From Rhodocyclaceae bacterium (lineage in GTDB: Bacteria > Pseudomonadota > Gammaproteobacteria > Burkholderiales > Rhodocyclaceae), in the NCBI GenBank assembly GCA_028714035.1, contig JAQTNA010000004.1:62001-126000 (forward strand): a DNA stretch of 64,000 nucleotides. The letters run 5' to 3'. The notes under the pieces are model-generated. The model was given only the letters and a program-made list of their open reading frames with translations, was not told the origin of the DNA and searched no databases. Shown piece after piece: positions 50,332-59,286 of this stretch. The number at the start of each line of letters is the position of its first letter. The first letter of the stretch is position 1. The position numbers were made by a program, and so were the translations under genes.

Positions 50332-52038
50332 ATGCAAAGCTTCATCAAGGGCAAAGATGCCTCCCTCGAAACGACGATCACCACCATGCAGGGGCGGCTC
50401 GAAGCACTGGGCTTCCACGTCGAGGAGCGTTCCTGGCTGAACCCGGTGGCGGGCATCTGGTCGGTGCATGTGCGGGACCGGGACTGCCCGCTGTTGTTCA
50501 CCAACGGCAAGGGTGCCTCCCGGCTCGCGGCCCTGGCGAGCGCCCTGGGAGAATTCTTCGAGCGCCTTTCCTGCAATTACTTCTGGACCCATTACTACCT
50601 GGGGGAAGAGATCGCAAACCGCAATTTCACCCATTACCCCCGGGAACGCTGGTTTCAGCCGGTCGAGGACGGCTCGTGGCCGAAAGAACTGCTGACCCCC
50701 GAACTGCACGAGTTCTACAACCCCGAGGGCTCGATCGCCGCCGCCTCCCTGGTGGACCTCAACTCCGGCAACGCCGAGCGGGGCATCTGCGCCCTGCCTT
50801 ACGTGCGGGAGCGGGATGGGGCGAGCGTCTGGTTTCCGGTCAACATCATCGGCAATCTCTACGTGAGCAACGGCATGTCCGCCGGCAACACGATGGCGGA
50901 GGCCCGCACCCAGGCGCTGTCCGAAATCTTCGAGCGCCACATCAAGTTTCGCATCATCAGCGAGGGGCTATGCCTGCCGGACGTGCCGGAAGAGGTGATC
51001 GCCCGCTACCCCAGGATCGAGGCGGGCATCCGGGCCCTGCGGGAGGCGGGTTTCGGCATCCTGGTGAAGGACGCCTCCCTGGGCGGCGAGTACCCCGTGA
51101 TGAACGTCACCCTGCTCCATCCCCGGGACCAGGGCTGTTTCGCGAGCTTCGGCGCCCATCCGCGCTTCGAGATCGCGCTTGAGCGGGCGCTCACCGAACT
51201 GCTCCAGGGACGCGGCCTGGACGCCCTGGAGGGTTTCCCCGAGCCCGGCTTCGATCTGGACGAAATTTCCGCCTCGCCCAACATCGAGATCCATTTCGTG
51301 GACTCCAGCGGCATCGTCAGCTGGAACTTCCTCGGCAAGGCCCCGGATTTCGAGTTCCATGACTGGAATTTCAGCGACACCACCGAGGACGATTACCGCT
51401 GGCTGGTGGACCGGGTACACCGCTCGGGCCATGATCTCTACGTCGCCGACTTCACCCACCTGGGCGTGTACGCCTGTCGCATCCTGGTGCCGGGCATGTC
51501 GGAGATCTATCCCCTGGACGACCTGGAGTGGGAGAACAACAGCGTCGGCAACGCCGTGCGGGACGCCATCCTTTCCTTGCCGGAACTGGACGACGACGAA
51601 TGCGGCGATCTGCTCGACACCCTGGACGAGCTGGATCTGGAGGACCAGAAGCCCGTCGCGGGCCTCATCGGCCTGGCCGCCGACGCCGATTCGTTCTGGA
51701 GCGACCTGCGCGTGGGGGAACTGCGGACCCTGCTGGCCCTCGCCATCGGCGACGAGGACGCGATCCGCGAGGGTTGCGAATGGATACGCAACTTCGAGCA
51801 GCTCGATGCCGGGCGGCGCCGCATCTATCGCTGCGTCGAGGCGCTCCTCGGCCTGGGCGGCGCGGGCGAACACCGCAGCGCCCTGGAACTGCTCTACGGC
51901 GGCGCCACGGTGGCGACGGCGGAGAACCTCCTGGAAGGGCGGCAGCGCTTCTTCGATCTGGCGATGCCCGGCCGCGACCTCAAGGGCTGCGACATGCACC
52001 GGCGACTGTTGGCAGCCTACCGAAAACTGCCCCACTGA
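50332..52038 (+). CDS. ycaO: YcaO, E. coli type with C-terminal TPR-like domain
   Basis: 568 residues, the usual length of E. coli YcaO. The ATP-binding signature (ALASALGEFFERLSCNYF, MAEARTQALSEIFERHIKF) is present. E. coli YcaO assists RimO in beta-methylthiolation of ribosomal protein S12. rimO is not in the window. An ATP-dependent backbone-activating enzyme beside a radical SAM protein could also suggest peptide modification. Confidence 0.88.
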   Translation: MQSFIKGKDASLETTITTMQGRLEALGFHVEERSWLNPVAGIWSVHVRDRDCPLLFTNGKGASRLAALASALGEFFERLSCNYFWTHYYLGEEIANRNFTHYPRERWFQPVEDGSWPKELLTPELHEFYNPEGSIAAASLVDLNSGNAERGICALPYVRERDGASVWFPVNIIGNLYVSNGMSAGNTMAEARTQALSEIFERHIKFRIISEGLCLPDVPEEVIARYPRIEAGIRALREAGFGILVKDASLGGEYPVMNVTLLHPRDQGCFASFGAHPRFEIALERALTELLQGRGLDALEGFPEPGFDLDEISASPNIEIHFVDSSGIVSWNFLGKAPDFEFHDWNFSDTTEDDYRWLVDRVHRSGHDLYVADFTHLGVYACRILVPGMSEIYPLDDLEWENNSVGNAVRDAILSLPELDDDECGDLLDTLDELDLEDQKPVAGLIGLAADADSFWSDLRVGELRTLLALAIGDEDAIREGCEWIRNFEQLDAGRRRIYRCVEALLGLGGAGEHRSALELLYGGATVATAENLLEGRQRFFDLAMPGRDLKGCDMHRRLLAAYRKLPH

Positions 52039-52275
52039 AGCCCGATTCGACCGAGGCCAGGTTAAAATATTTCTGAGACCTCCACGTTGGGATGATCGCC
52101 TGACGAACCCGCAAATGCCCATATTAAGTGGCAATGATCGGCACTGCACGGCGCCGTGTGCTAGACCCAGCGTTTCGTATTGACCCGGCCGCCTTCTACG
52201 CGCAACGAAGGTGCAATTTAGCCCGCGCCATGGCCCGGTCATACCCAAAGAGCCAACGACGCGCAAGGGCAGGAT

Positions 52276-54561
52276 TCATGAGTCCCAAATCCCAAAGCCA
52301 GCAATTCTAATTTCATCATATGGCGCGCCGTCCAGAAACACATTCTTGCCGTTAATCCCGATTGAAATTGAATTAATGTCGTGTGCCCGCAGTCTCTCAC
52401 GGATTTCGACCAATGCGGGAGGATACTTCTTGGAATCATGTCCATCCCTATTTGTGCCGATCAAATATTTGCTAACCTGACCCGCCAATTTATTCACAAA
52501 ACCTTCGAGTCTCCTGCCCAAACTTCTTCGAATCTCGTCTTGACTTGAAACAAACTGGGCGGCGCAATTAAAGTCTTCCATGGATATAACTCTGGCCGAT
52601 TTATCGCCACCTGGTGCAAGCCGCTTTTTTTGCAACGCAAGAAGCGCACATACCAGAATAAACGTAGAAGCATCGTCAATCGAGGAAAAAGTGCCCCTCT
52701 TTTTCTTCTGATCGTCACAATATCCGAGCTGGTGGCCGTCAATAGATAGCGATATTGCCAGGCCATCAACGGCTCCGTCAGTTGGACAGTATCGCCGAAG
52801 CGAAATTCGCTTCAACTCGGTATGTTCATCCCAGGGTTTGCCATCACCAACTATTTCCGCTCCATGGGTTGTGAACATGTATCCCGTACGATGGCGTTCC
52901 TTGCGGATACGTTCTGCTAGCGCCGGATGTATGAAATAATAGTCTGCTATCGGCAAACTATGTTGAGTTTGGTGGGCGTTATACTCCCTATTTGGATATC
53001 GCGTAGGAAGCAGGAATTCCTGATGCATTTTTCCCACCGTTGCGTCAGCAACGGGAATTCCAATCAAGCCCAAAGAGTACAGATAACAGAAAGGCTGGCG
53101 AATGCGCCCCACCGTATCCGACTCCACTTCCTGATTAATGCTTTCGACATCCTGTCGTGTCAGGATATTGACGCCTATCTTGGGGAAGGTGGCCGCCGCC
53201 AAATCCTCGTCCCACGCTTCTCCCATATATTTCAAGTAGTCGACCAAAATAGGGTCGTTGCTTATCTCATTAATCACTGTGCGAACTGCTAGTGGAGTCT
53301 TTCGTTCCTGCGGCGATAACTCGTACAACGCCTGCCCTATTAACATGAGCTCTCTAGGCTGCTCAAACGTATGCCTGAGTATTCCGGCGAACGCGTTTTC
53401 CTGCTTATTGGTCGCGCTATGAATATAGGTGGCTGCCCCGAGGAACCTTTGCAACATTTCCGCCGCCGCCGGCTCCACCATTTTCTGCCTTTCACAAACC
53501 CTGATATTTTCTTCAAATATCGTTGCCAAGGTTTCCTTCGTGTACCTCACCTCCTTGACGAGGTGTCCCAGTTGGCCCTGCGCTTTTGGCAGAGGCTTTC
53601 TATCGCGCGCTTCCGACCGAAGGGTCCCGACCAGTTTTACACAACCCCGCGTTTCGGACGCCATTTCTAAAGATGCCCCGATCAAGCTAACTTGCGCACA
53701 GGCCCACAGATCCATAGCCAAATGGCGCACAGCCGCATCATCGCGAGACATATCATCCGAGGCACTAGCTTGATATGGACCGACTCCACTTTTGGCAATC
53801 GTTAGAAAATCACGGTCTTCTACCGGCGTCTTGAGCAACTCGTCAACGCCATCCACGAATATGTAAATCGGATTATGCTCACCGTCTTTTGCGATTCGTC
53901 GAAAAACAGGTAATACGTGCTCCGAGTACGCATCGTAAATTGTGTCTGGCGACACTCCATGCCTTTCCACAAGGTGCTCAAGAATTATTACCAGTTCATC
54001 GTTGGCGGCTCTGGTTCCGATGTCTCTTTCCGCGCAATAGTCTCCGCCAAACAGCAATACGCCTAGCTTCTTCGGCAAGAGAGTATCTTCACTAGCACTT
54101 GCTATTTCACTACTCTCGCGCAGCCCTACCTGCAAGGCATTACGTCGCTCTTTCTCCAACGCAGCGATGGCGTATGACCCGAATATTAACTTCCACAAAT
54201 AGACCCATGTTGTAATGGAGGAGTACTCGGACACCTTATCCCAGCTGCGAAATTTTATGGAATCGGTTGGCCCAATAGCGGTAAATACCTTCGGAAACGC
54301 CTCCGGTATACACAGTGCTTTATGGCTATCCACCTCCCTTTCCAATAGAACTCGCTTTGCGAGCACCAAAGCAGATTTTCCACAACCTTTGGGGCCACAA
54401 ATAAGTCGGGTGGGGCAGTCGTGATTCTCCGGGTTCAAAAACTCCTTTAGCCCACTTGGTGAAACCACTATCCAAGCATTGTTATTCTTCCTGGCCTCGC
54501 GAATGCTCCACGCATCGGTTCGCCATGGAACCGGGGTTCCTCTTCCCACAATCTGAGCCAT
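52276..54561 (-). CDS. Large P-loop ATPase (STAND-like) in an AT-richer island
   Basis: 761 residues. Walker A GPKGCGKS at 56-63, and a Walker B-like PIYIFVDGVDEL at 231-242, so a STAND/AAA-type ATPase. The rest is unlike any family I recognise. It may have a C-terminal sensor or effector region, with no clear nuclease motif. Base composition is visibly more AT-rich than the flanking genes. Such ATPases often belong to phage defence systems, but nothing proves that here. Confidence 0.7.
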   Translation of the reverse strand: MAQIVGRGTPVPWRTDAWSIREARKNNNAWIVVSPSGLKEFLNPENHDCPTRLICGPKGCGKSALVLAKRVLLEREVDSHKALCIPEAFPKVFTAIGPTDSIKFRSWDKVSEYSSITTWVYLWKLIFGSYAIAALEKERRNALQVGLRESSEIASASEDTLLPKKLGVLLFGGDYCAERDIGTRAANDELVIILEHLVERHGVSPDTIYDAYSEHVLPVFRRIAKDGEHNPIYIFVDGVDELLKTPVEDRDFLTIAKSGVGPYQASASDDMSRDDAAVRHLAMDLWACAQVSLIGASLEMASETRGCVKLVGTLRSEARDRKPLPKAQGQLGHLVKEVRYTKETLATIFEENIRVCERQKMVEPAAAEMLQRFLGAATYIHSATNKQENAFAGILRHTFEQPRELMLIGQALYELSPQERKTPLAVRTVINEISNDPILVDYLKYMGEAWDEDLAAATFPKIGVNILTRQDVESINQEVESDTVGRIRQPFCYLYSLGLIGIPVADATVGKMHQEFLLPTRYPNREYNAHQTQHSLPIADYYFIHPALAERIRKERHRTGYMFTTHGAEIVGDGKPWDEHTELKRISLRRYCPTDGAVDGLAISLSIDGHQLGYCDDQKKKRGTFSSIDDASTFILVCALLALQKKRLAPGGDKSARVISMEDFNCAAQFVSSQDEIRRSLGRRLEGFVNKLAGQVSKYLIGTNRDGHDSKKYPPALVEIRERLRAHDINSISIGINGKNVFLDGAPYDEIRIAGFGIWDS

Positions 54562-55224
54562 CTCATTCCCCTCGCCAGTTTAATCCGCTTCACCGTAGTC
54601 GCCGTTGGCGACTCAGACATGTAAATCCATTACAACGCCTACCGCGCAGAGTCAGCGACCGTCAGGAGAACCTGCGCGACTCAACGCCTTTACATATTCC
54701 CCAACGGCATGCTCACGCCATCGACTTGCCAGCCAATTTTGCTTACCTCCGGCCATTCTGGCTGTGCACGCGCGTGCCGAAAATGATCTCCGCAGGCGGT
54801 TCTTGGCGGCGCCCGCAACCCGCTCCCGGTTCGCGCATGTGCCAGACTTCGGCCTGCTTAGTGGAACCCGTGACCGCTCTTGCTTGGTCACCGTGGTAGA
54901 ACTACCTATCAGACATGGTACTTATACCTCGCCGGCATGGTACTGGTACCCGAGTGACATGGTAGCAACTACTGAGCAAAATGGAAAGCAAGGACGTGAT
55001 TTTGAATGCCTTGGCCGCTCGACCCATTCGGAAGCGGCCCAAATATTCGGCACGGAGGAAACATATTTCGGACGTGGTCGTTACGTCGCATAACAACGTC
55101 GGGTTCGGGGCGAATCGTTTGTTTGCCGGCGATACCCGCCGATTTACGGCCTGAATTTGTTAGCTCTATTGGAGCAGTAAGCAGTTCCCTGACAATTTTC
55201 ATCTGACATTGAAGGGCAATCCCA
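54562..55224. other. Gene-free stretch in the island, possible IS remnant
   Basis: About 660 bp with no supported gene. Three copies of ATGGTA, two extended to ATGGTACT, occur at about 23-bp intervals near 54915-54963, the kind of multiple terminal repeat seen at IS ends. No transposase gene remains. Confidence 0.4.
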
Positions 55225-55884
55225 ATGAACAACATCTCGAAATCTGTTAGCGGAATTTCCGAGGGTGTGCCGGTCTCCAAGACCGCCATTATTGATGCCC
55301 TTATCGCAGCCACCCGACTGCGCGATATTGAGGTGGGGCATCATGTCGAGCGCGTCGGAAGTTACGCTTTACACATTGCCCGAAATCTGGGCTGGAATGA
55401 GAAAAAGCTGGAATTCTTGTGGAAAGCCGCCCAGGCGCATGACATCGGGAAAATCGCCATCCCGGATAAGATTATTAACAAGGCTGGCGGGCTTACGCAA
55501 GATGAGTTCGAACTCATGAAGACCCATACGACATCTGGGCGCGATATGCTTCTCGGTCTTTCCTCGCCATTTCTTGAAATGTCAAGGAACATCGCGTTGA
55601 ATCACCATGAATGTATTGACGGTAGCGGATATCCGGCAGGCTTGTCCGGCGAGCGCATACCACTTGAAGCAAGAATTGTTGCGGTGGCGGATGTCTTCGA
55701 TGCTTTAACTACGCCTAGATCGTATAAAAGGGCATGGCCGATCGATAAGGCCGCTTACTATCTGATCGAGCACTCTGCCAGGAAGTTTGATCGCCATTGT
55801 GTAGCGGCGTTCTTCCAAGAATGGCATCTGGTACTTGGAATTATGAGTAAGTGGTCGGGCAGTGCGGAGGTATCTGGCGCTTAA
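55225..55884 (+). CDS. Stand-alone HD-GYP-domain phosphodiesterase
   Basis: 219 residues. HDIGKIAIPDKI and HHECIDGSGYPAGL are the HD and GYP motifs, so c-di-GMP hydrolysis is plausible. No receiver or sensor is present. It lies in the AT-richer island beside the P-loop ATPase. Confidence 0.88.
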   Translation: MNNISKSVSGISEGVPVSKTAIIDALIAATRLRDIEVGHHVERVGSYALHIARNLGWNEKKLEFLWKAAQAHDIGKIAIPDKIINKAGGLTQDEFELMKTHTTSGRDMLLGLSSPFLEMSRNIALNHHECIDGSGYPAGLSGERIPLEARIVAVADVFDALTTPRSYKRAWPIDKAAYYLIEHSARKFDRHCVAAFFQEWHLVLGIMSKWSGSAEVSGA

Positions 55885-56201
55885 CAATCAGCGCAAACAG
55901 TCCGCTTAAGTCATGGCTTTTTTTACCCCCGATATTCCGCACCTTTTGAGAAGAGGTGATGATGGGTGCGCTTGCGGGCTGGAGACGGCTATTCAGGTAG
56001 CGTCTACCGGCTCACTCCGGGCCGGAAGGACAGTCCCCGCTCATGTCCGTGACCCGCCGTTCCCCGCGGCAAGCGATTCCGACAAGCTCGACAAGCCGTT
56101 GGCGAGGCCCCAGGAACGGTCAGGGACGATATCCTGCACGTGGACGGGGCGCGGCGAACCGGCCTGCTCGCAGGCCATGCATCTTGAGCGATCGGGGGAG
56201 C
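55885..56201. other. Gene-free gap
   Basis: About 320 bp between the HD-GYP gene and the convergent STAS-like gene. Nothing recognised. Confidence 0.4.
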
Positions 56202-56564
56202 CTAGTCCCAATTCCTGGCTTCTTCGGGCGTGTCGAAAACTGCAAACCGATAGAGTGGCACCACTATCGGCCCCAAGATCTCCCGCAGGTCTGCGCCCAC
56301 GTCGCCTTGGGGCAATACGAATGCAACGCGCACGACAGGGTTCTTATCCCTTACAGCAGCGGTCAGTGAGCCGGCGTACAGCATGGCCAGCCTTTCAATG
56401 CTGATGACGGTGGCCCCGGTAAAATCGTTAATGATTAACTTCAGGCCCGGGAAACGATCGTCGCTTCGGACGTCCTGGACGGAGCGGACATACTCCTCCC
56501 CAGACACTTGTTCAGAAAAACGCTTGTGAGCTTCATGCTCTGTCCAGGTAATCTCGAAGGCCAT
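56202..56564 (-). CDS. STAS/SpoIIAA-like protein
   Basis: 120 residues from MAFEITWTEHEAHKRFSEQVSG. The middle (GLKLIINDFTGATVI) and the end (YRFAVFDTPEEARNW) match the alternating beta/alpha fold of SpoIIAA-like proteins. The start is uncertain because the frame continues upstream. Confidence 0.6.
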   Translation of the reverse strand: MAFEITWTEHEAHKRFSEQVSGEEYVRSVQDVRSDDRFPGLKLIINDFTGATVISIERLAMLYAGSLTAAVRDKNPVVRVAFVLPQGDVGADLREILGPIVVPLYRFAVFDTPEEARNWD

Positions 56565-56710
56565 ACGTCGCGAAGAGGCAAAATTTGGTCGTGCGTAATT
56601 ATAGTGCCATTGACTGCACGAATAGGTCCGGTTCGGCAACGGTACCGAGCTTCACGTAATGGCATGCCGCCAGCCACGCCCATGCGGACGACGGGTATTG
56701 CCCTGGTAGC

Positions 56711-56744
56711 CATGAGAAAGGGGCCTTGCGGCCCCCTTCTCATG
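56711..56744 (-). terminator. Inverted repeat, terminator of phaC
   Basis: Fifteen-base arms with one mismatch (CATGAGAAAGGGGCC and GGCCCCCTTCTCATG) around TTGC, just beyond the phaC stop. Confidence 0.75.
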
Positions 56745-56772
56745 CAACGCTGACGTTACTTCAACTTCCGGC

Positions 56773-58590
56773 TCAGGCCTTCTTCACGTCCAGGCGCAGC
56801 TTGGCGTAGGCGCCCGGCGCATCCTCCAGGACGCCCAGCTTGCCCGTCATGGGGTCGCGTGCGGCGACCTGGGTGGCATCGAAGCTGGTCACCCACTGCT
56901 GCCAGTCGTTCCACCAGGAGCCGGGATTCTGCGCGGCACCGCTGAACCAGGCGTCGGTGCTTTCGGGCAGGGCCGAGTCGGCATTGGTCCAGTAGCTGTA
57001 CTTGTTGGCCGCCGGAGGATTGACGATGCCGGCGATGTGGCCGGAACCGCCCAGGACGAAGCGCACCGGGCCGCCCATGATGCGCGCGCCCATGTAGGTA
57101 CTCTTCCAGGGGGCGATGTGATCCTCGATGGTGGAGATGAAGTAGCAGGGCACCTTGACCTTCCGGAGGTCAATGGGCGTACCCAGGATCTCGATGCCGC
57201 CCGCATCCTTGAGCCGGTTCTCCATGTACATGTTGCGCAGGTAGAAGCTGTGCATCTTGGCCGGCATGCGCGTGGAGTCGGAGTTCCAGTAGAGCAGATC
57301 GAAGGGGAAGGGATCCTTGCCCATCAGGTAGTTGTTCACCACGAAGGACCAGATCAGGTCGTTGGCGCGCAGCATGTTGAAGGTGCCGGCCATCTCCGAG
57401 CCTTCCAGGAAGCCGCGCTCGGCCATCTTCTTTTCCAGGCTGGAAACCTGCTTGTCGTCAATGAACACGCCCAGTTCGCCCGGCGCGGAGAAGTCCAGCA
57501 TGGAGGTGAAGAAGGTGCCGGAGGCGATGCGCTTGTCCTTCTTCGCCGCCATGTAGGCCAGGGTGGTGGCGAGCAGGGTGCCGCCCAGGCAATAGCCGGC
57601 GGCGTTGATTTCCTTCTGCCCGGTCTGCTGCACCACGGCGTCCACCGCCGCCAGGACGCCCTGTTCCACGTAGGCGTCGAAGCCCAGTTCGGCCTGCTTC
57701 TCGTCCGGGTTCACCCAGGAGATGACGAACACGGAATGGCCCTGGTCCGTGGCCCACTTGATGAAGGAGTTCTTTTCCCGCAGGTCCAGGATGTAGTACT
57801 TGTTGATCCAGGGCGGCACGATCAGGAAGGGGCGCTTCAGCACCTTTTCCGTGGTGGGCGTGAATTGCAGGAGCTGCATCAGCTCGTTCTGGAACACCAC
57901 CTTGCCGGGAGTGGTGGCCACGTTCCGGCCCATCTCGAAGGCCGTGGTGTCGGTCATCTTGATGCGCAGCTTGCCGTCGCCGTCTTCCATGTCCCGCAGC
58001 AGGTTGTTGAAGCCCTTGATCAGGTTCTGACCGTGGCTCTTCACGGTTTCGCGGAACACTTCCGGGTTGGTCACGGCGAAGTTGGAGGGCGACAGGGCGT
58101 CAATGTACTGGCGGGTGTAAAAGCTGACCTTCTTCTGGTCGGACTCATCCATGCCCTCCACGTTGCTCACGGTGTCGTGAACATGGCGCGCGGTGATGAG
58201 ATAGGACTGCTTGATGAAGTCGAACAGGAAGTGCTGCTCCCATTGCTCGTCCTTGAATCGGTTGTCGCCCTTGGCCGGGGCCGCGATGGGGTTGGCTTCC
58301 ACGCCCATGAAGCGCATGACGGAATGCTGCCAGAGAGAGAAGTAGTCCCACACCAGGTTCATCTGGGACTGGGCCAGCTTGTAGGGGTTGGACAGGAGCT
58401 TGCCCATCATGTCCATGAAGGCCTGGGCGATGCCCAGTTCGTCCTCGGGCATGGACATGCCCTTCTTCATGCGCCGGTGCATGTGTTCCGTGATCAGCTT
58501 GGAGGCGCGCTGGGCAACCTCGGCGTAGGTCTTGGCGACTTCGTTCGGATCGGGCAACTGCTTGTCGTTATCGGATGCGGGCGCAGCCAT
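56773..58590 (-). CDS. phaC: PhaC, class I polyhydroxyalkanoate synthase
   Basis: 605 residues. The lipase-like box GYCLGG holds the nucleophilic Cys near 334; STIEDHIAPW and GGSGHIAG hold the Asp and His of the triad. It polymerises hydroxyacyl-CoA into storage granules. phaA and phaB are not in the window. A terminator follows. Confidence 0.96.
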   Translation of the reverse strand: MAAPASDNDKQLPDPNEVAKTYAEVAQRASKLITEHMHRRMKKGMSMPEDELGIAQAFMDMMGKLLSNPYKLAQSQMNLVWDYFSLWQHSVMRFMGVEANPIAAPAKGDNRFKDEQWEQHFLFDFIKQSYLITARHVHDTVSNVEGMDESDQKKVSFYTRQYIDALSPSNFAVTNPEVFRETVKSHGQNLIKGFNNLLRDMEDGDGKLRIKMTDTTAFEMGRNVATTPGKVVFQNELMQLLQFTPTTEKVLKRPFLIVPPWINKYYILDLREKNSFIKWATDQGHSVFVISWVNPDEKQAELGFDAYVEQGVLAAVDAVVQQTGQKEINAAGYCLGGTLLATTLAYMAAKKDKRIASGTFFTSMLDFSAPGELGVFIDDKQVSSLEKKMAERGFLEGSEMAGTFNMLRANDLIWSFVVNNYLMGKDPFPFDLLYWNSDSTRMPAKMHSFYLRNMYMENRLKDAGGIEILGTPIDLRKVKVPCYFISTIEDHIAPWKSTYMGARIMGGPVRFVLGGSGHIAGIVNPPAANKYSYWTNADSALPESTDAWFSGAAQNPGSWWNDWQQWVTSFDATQVAARDPMTGKLGVLEDAPGAYAKLRLDVKKA

Positions 58591-58873
58591 ATGTTCTCTC
58601 CTGGGCTAATTATTCGAATGGGTCAGGGCCACCTGACCCTCATCGCCCGGAAACACCGGCCTCTACTCCCGGTCACGCCACGGGAGGGCCTCGCCCCCCC
58701 GGCAAATCGCCGCCCAAGGGAAGGTGTTCCGAGCACACGCAGCACAAAAATGCTGCACTGCACGAAACAGTAAGTGTAGCTCATTCAAGGGCTTGATGGT
58801 CAGCCAAATTCAAGGCGCACGCAAAAATTCTCATCCCCGGCCGGAACGGGAGCCGGGGATCCAGCACACCGAC
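58591..58873. other. phaC upstream region
   Basis: About 280 bp holding the phaC promoter. A small palindrome, GGGTCAGG-GCCA-CCTGACCC at 58619-58638, resembles the GTCAGG palindromes near the restriction gene. Confidence 0.45.
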
Positions 58874-59185
58874 CTACCCGAGCCGCAGATATACCCCCCC
58901 GTCCTCCACCTTCACCTCGGGGCGACCGGCGCAGCCCTTGTCGGGGGCCTGGGCTTCACCGTCGGCGAGGCCGATCTTCCAGCCGTGCATGGGGCAGGTG
59001 ACGTGCCGGCCGGCGACGATGCCCTGGGACAGGGGGCCGCCCCGGTGCGGGCAGCGGTCGTGCAGGGCGAACACCTCGCCCGAGCCGTCCCGGAACAGGG
59101 CGATGTCCAGCGGCTGAGCCTTCACCACCCGCGACCCCAGGAGGGGAATCTCCTCCAGCGAGCAAATCTTTTTCCATTCGGTCAT
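58874..59185 (-). CDS. nirD: NirD, small subunit of assimilatory nitrite reductase
   Basis: 103 residues. The Rieske-type 2Fe-2S ligands are in CPHRGGPLSQG and CPMHGWKIGL. It is downstream of nirB, separated by a REPIN element. It assists NADH-dependent reduction of nitrite to ammonium. Confidence 0.93.
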   Translation of the reverse strand: MTEWKKICSLEEIPLLGSRVVKAQPLDIALFRDGSGEVFALHDRCPHRGGPLSQGIVAGRHVTCPMHGWKIGLADGEAQAPDKGCAGRPEVKVEDGGVYLRLG

Positions 59186-59210
59186 TGCTTATCTCCAGTT
59201 TCTTGCCCCA

Positions 59211-59279
59211 CGTAGGCCGGGATTCATCCCGACAAAACATTACACCGCGGCCGATGTCGGGCTGAAGCCCGACCCACAG
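59211..59279. repeat. REPIN between nirB and nirD
   Basis: GTAGGCCGGGATTCATCCCGAC and TGTCGGGCTGAAGCCCGACC in inverted orientation; shown as GGGATTCATCCCGAC and GTCGGGCTGAAGCCCGAC. An element between operon genes may affect the message stability. Confidence 0.75.
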
Positions 59280-59286
59280 GCCACCA

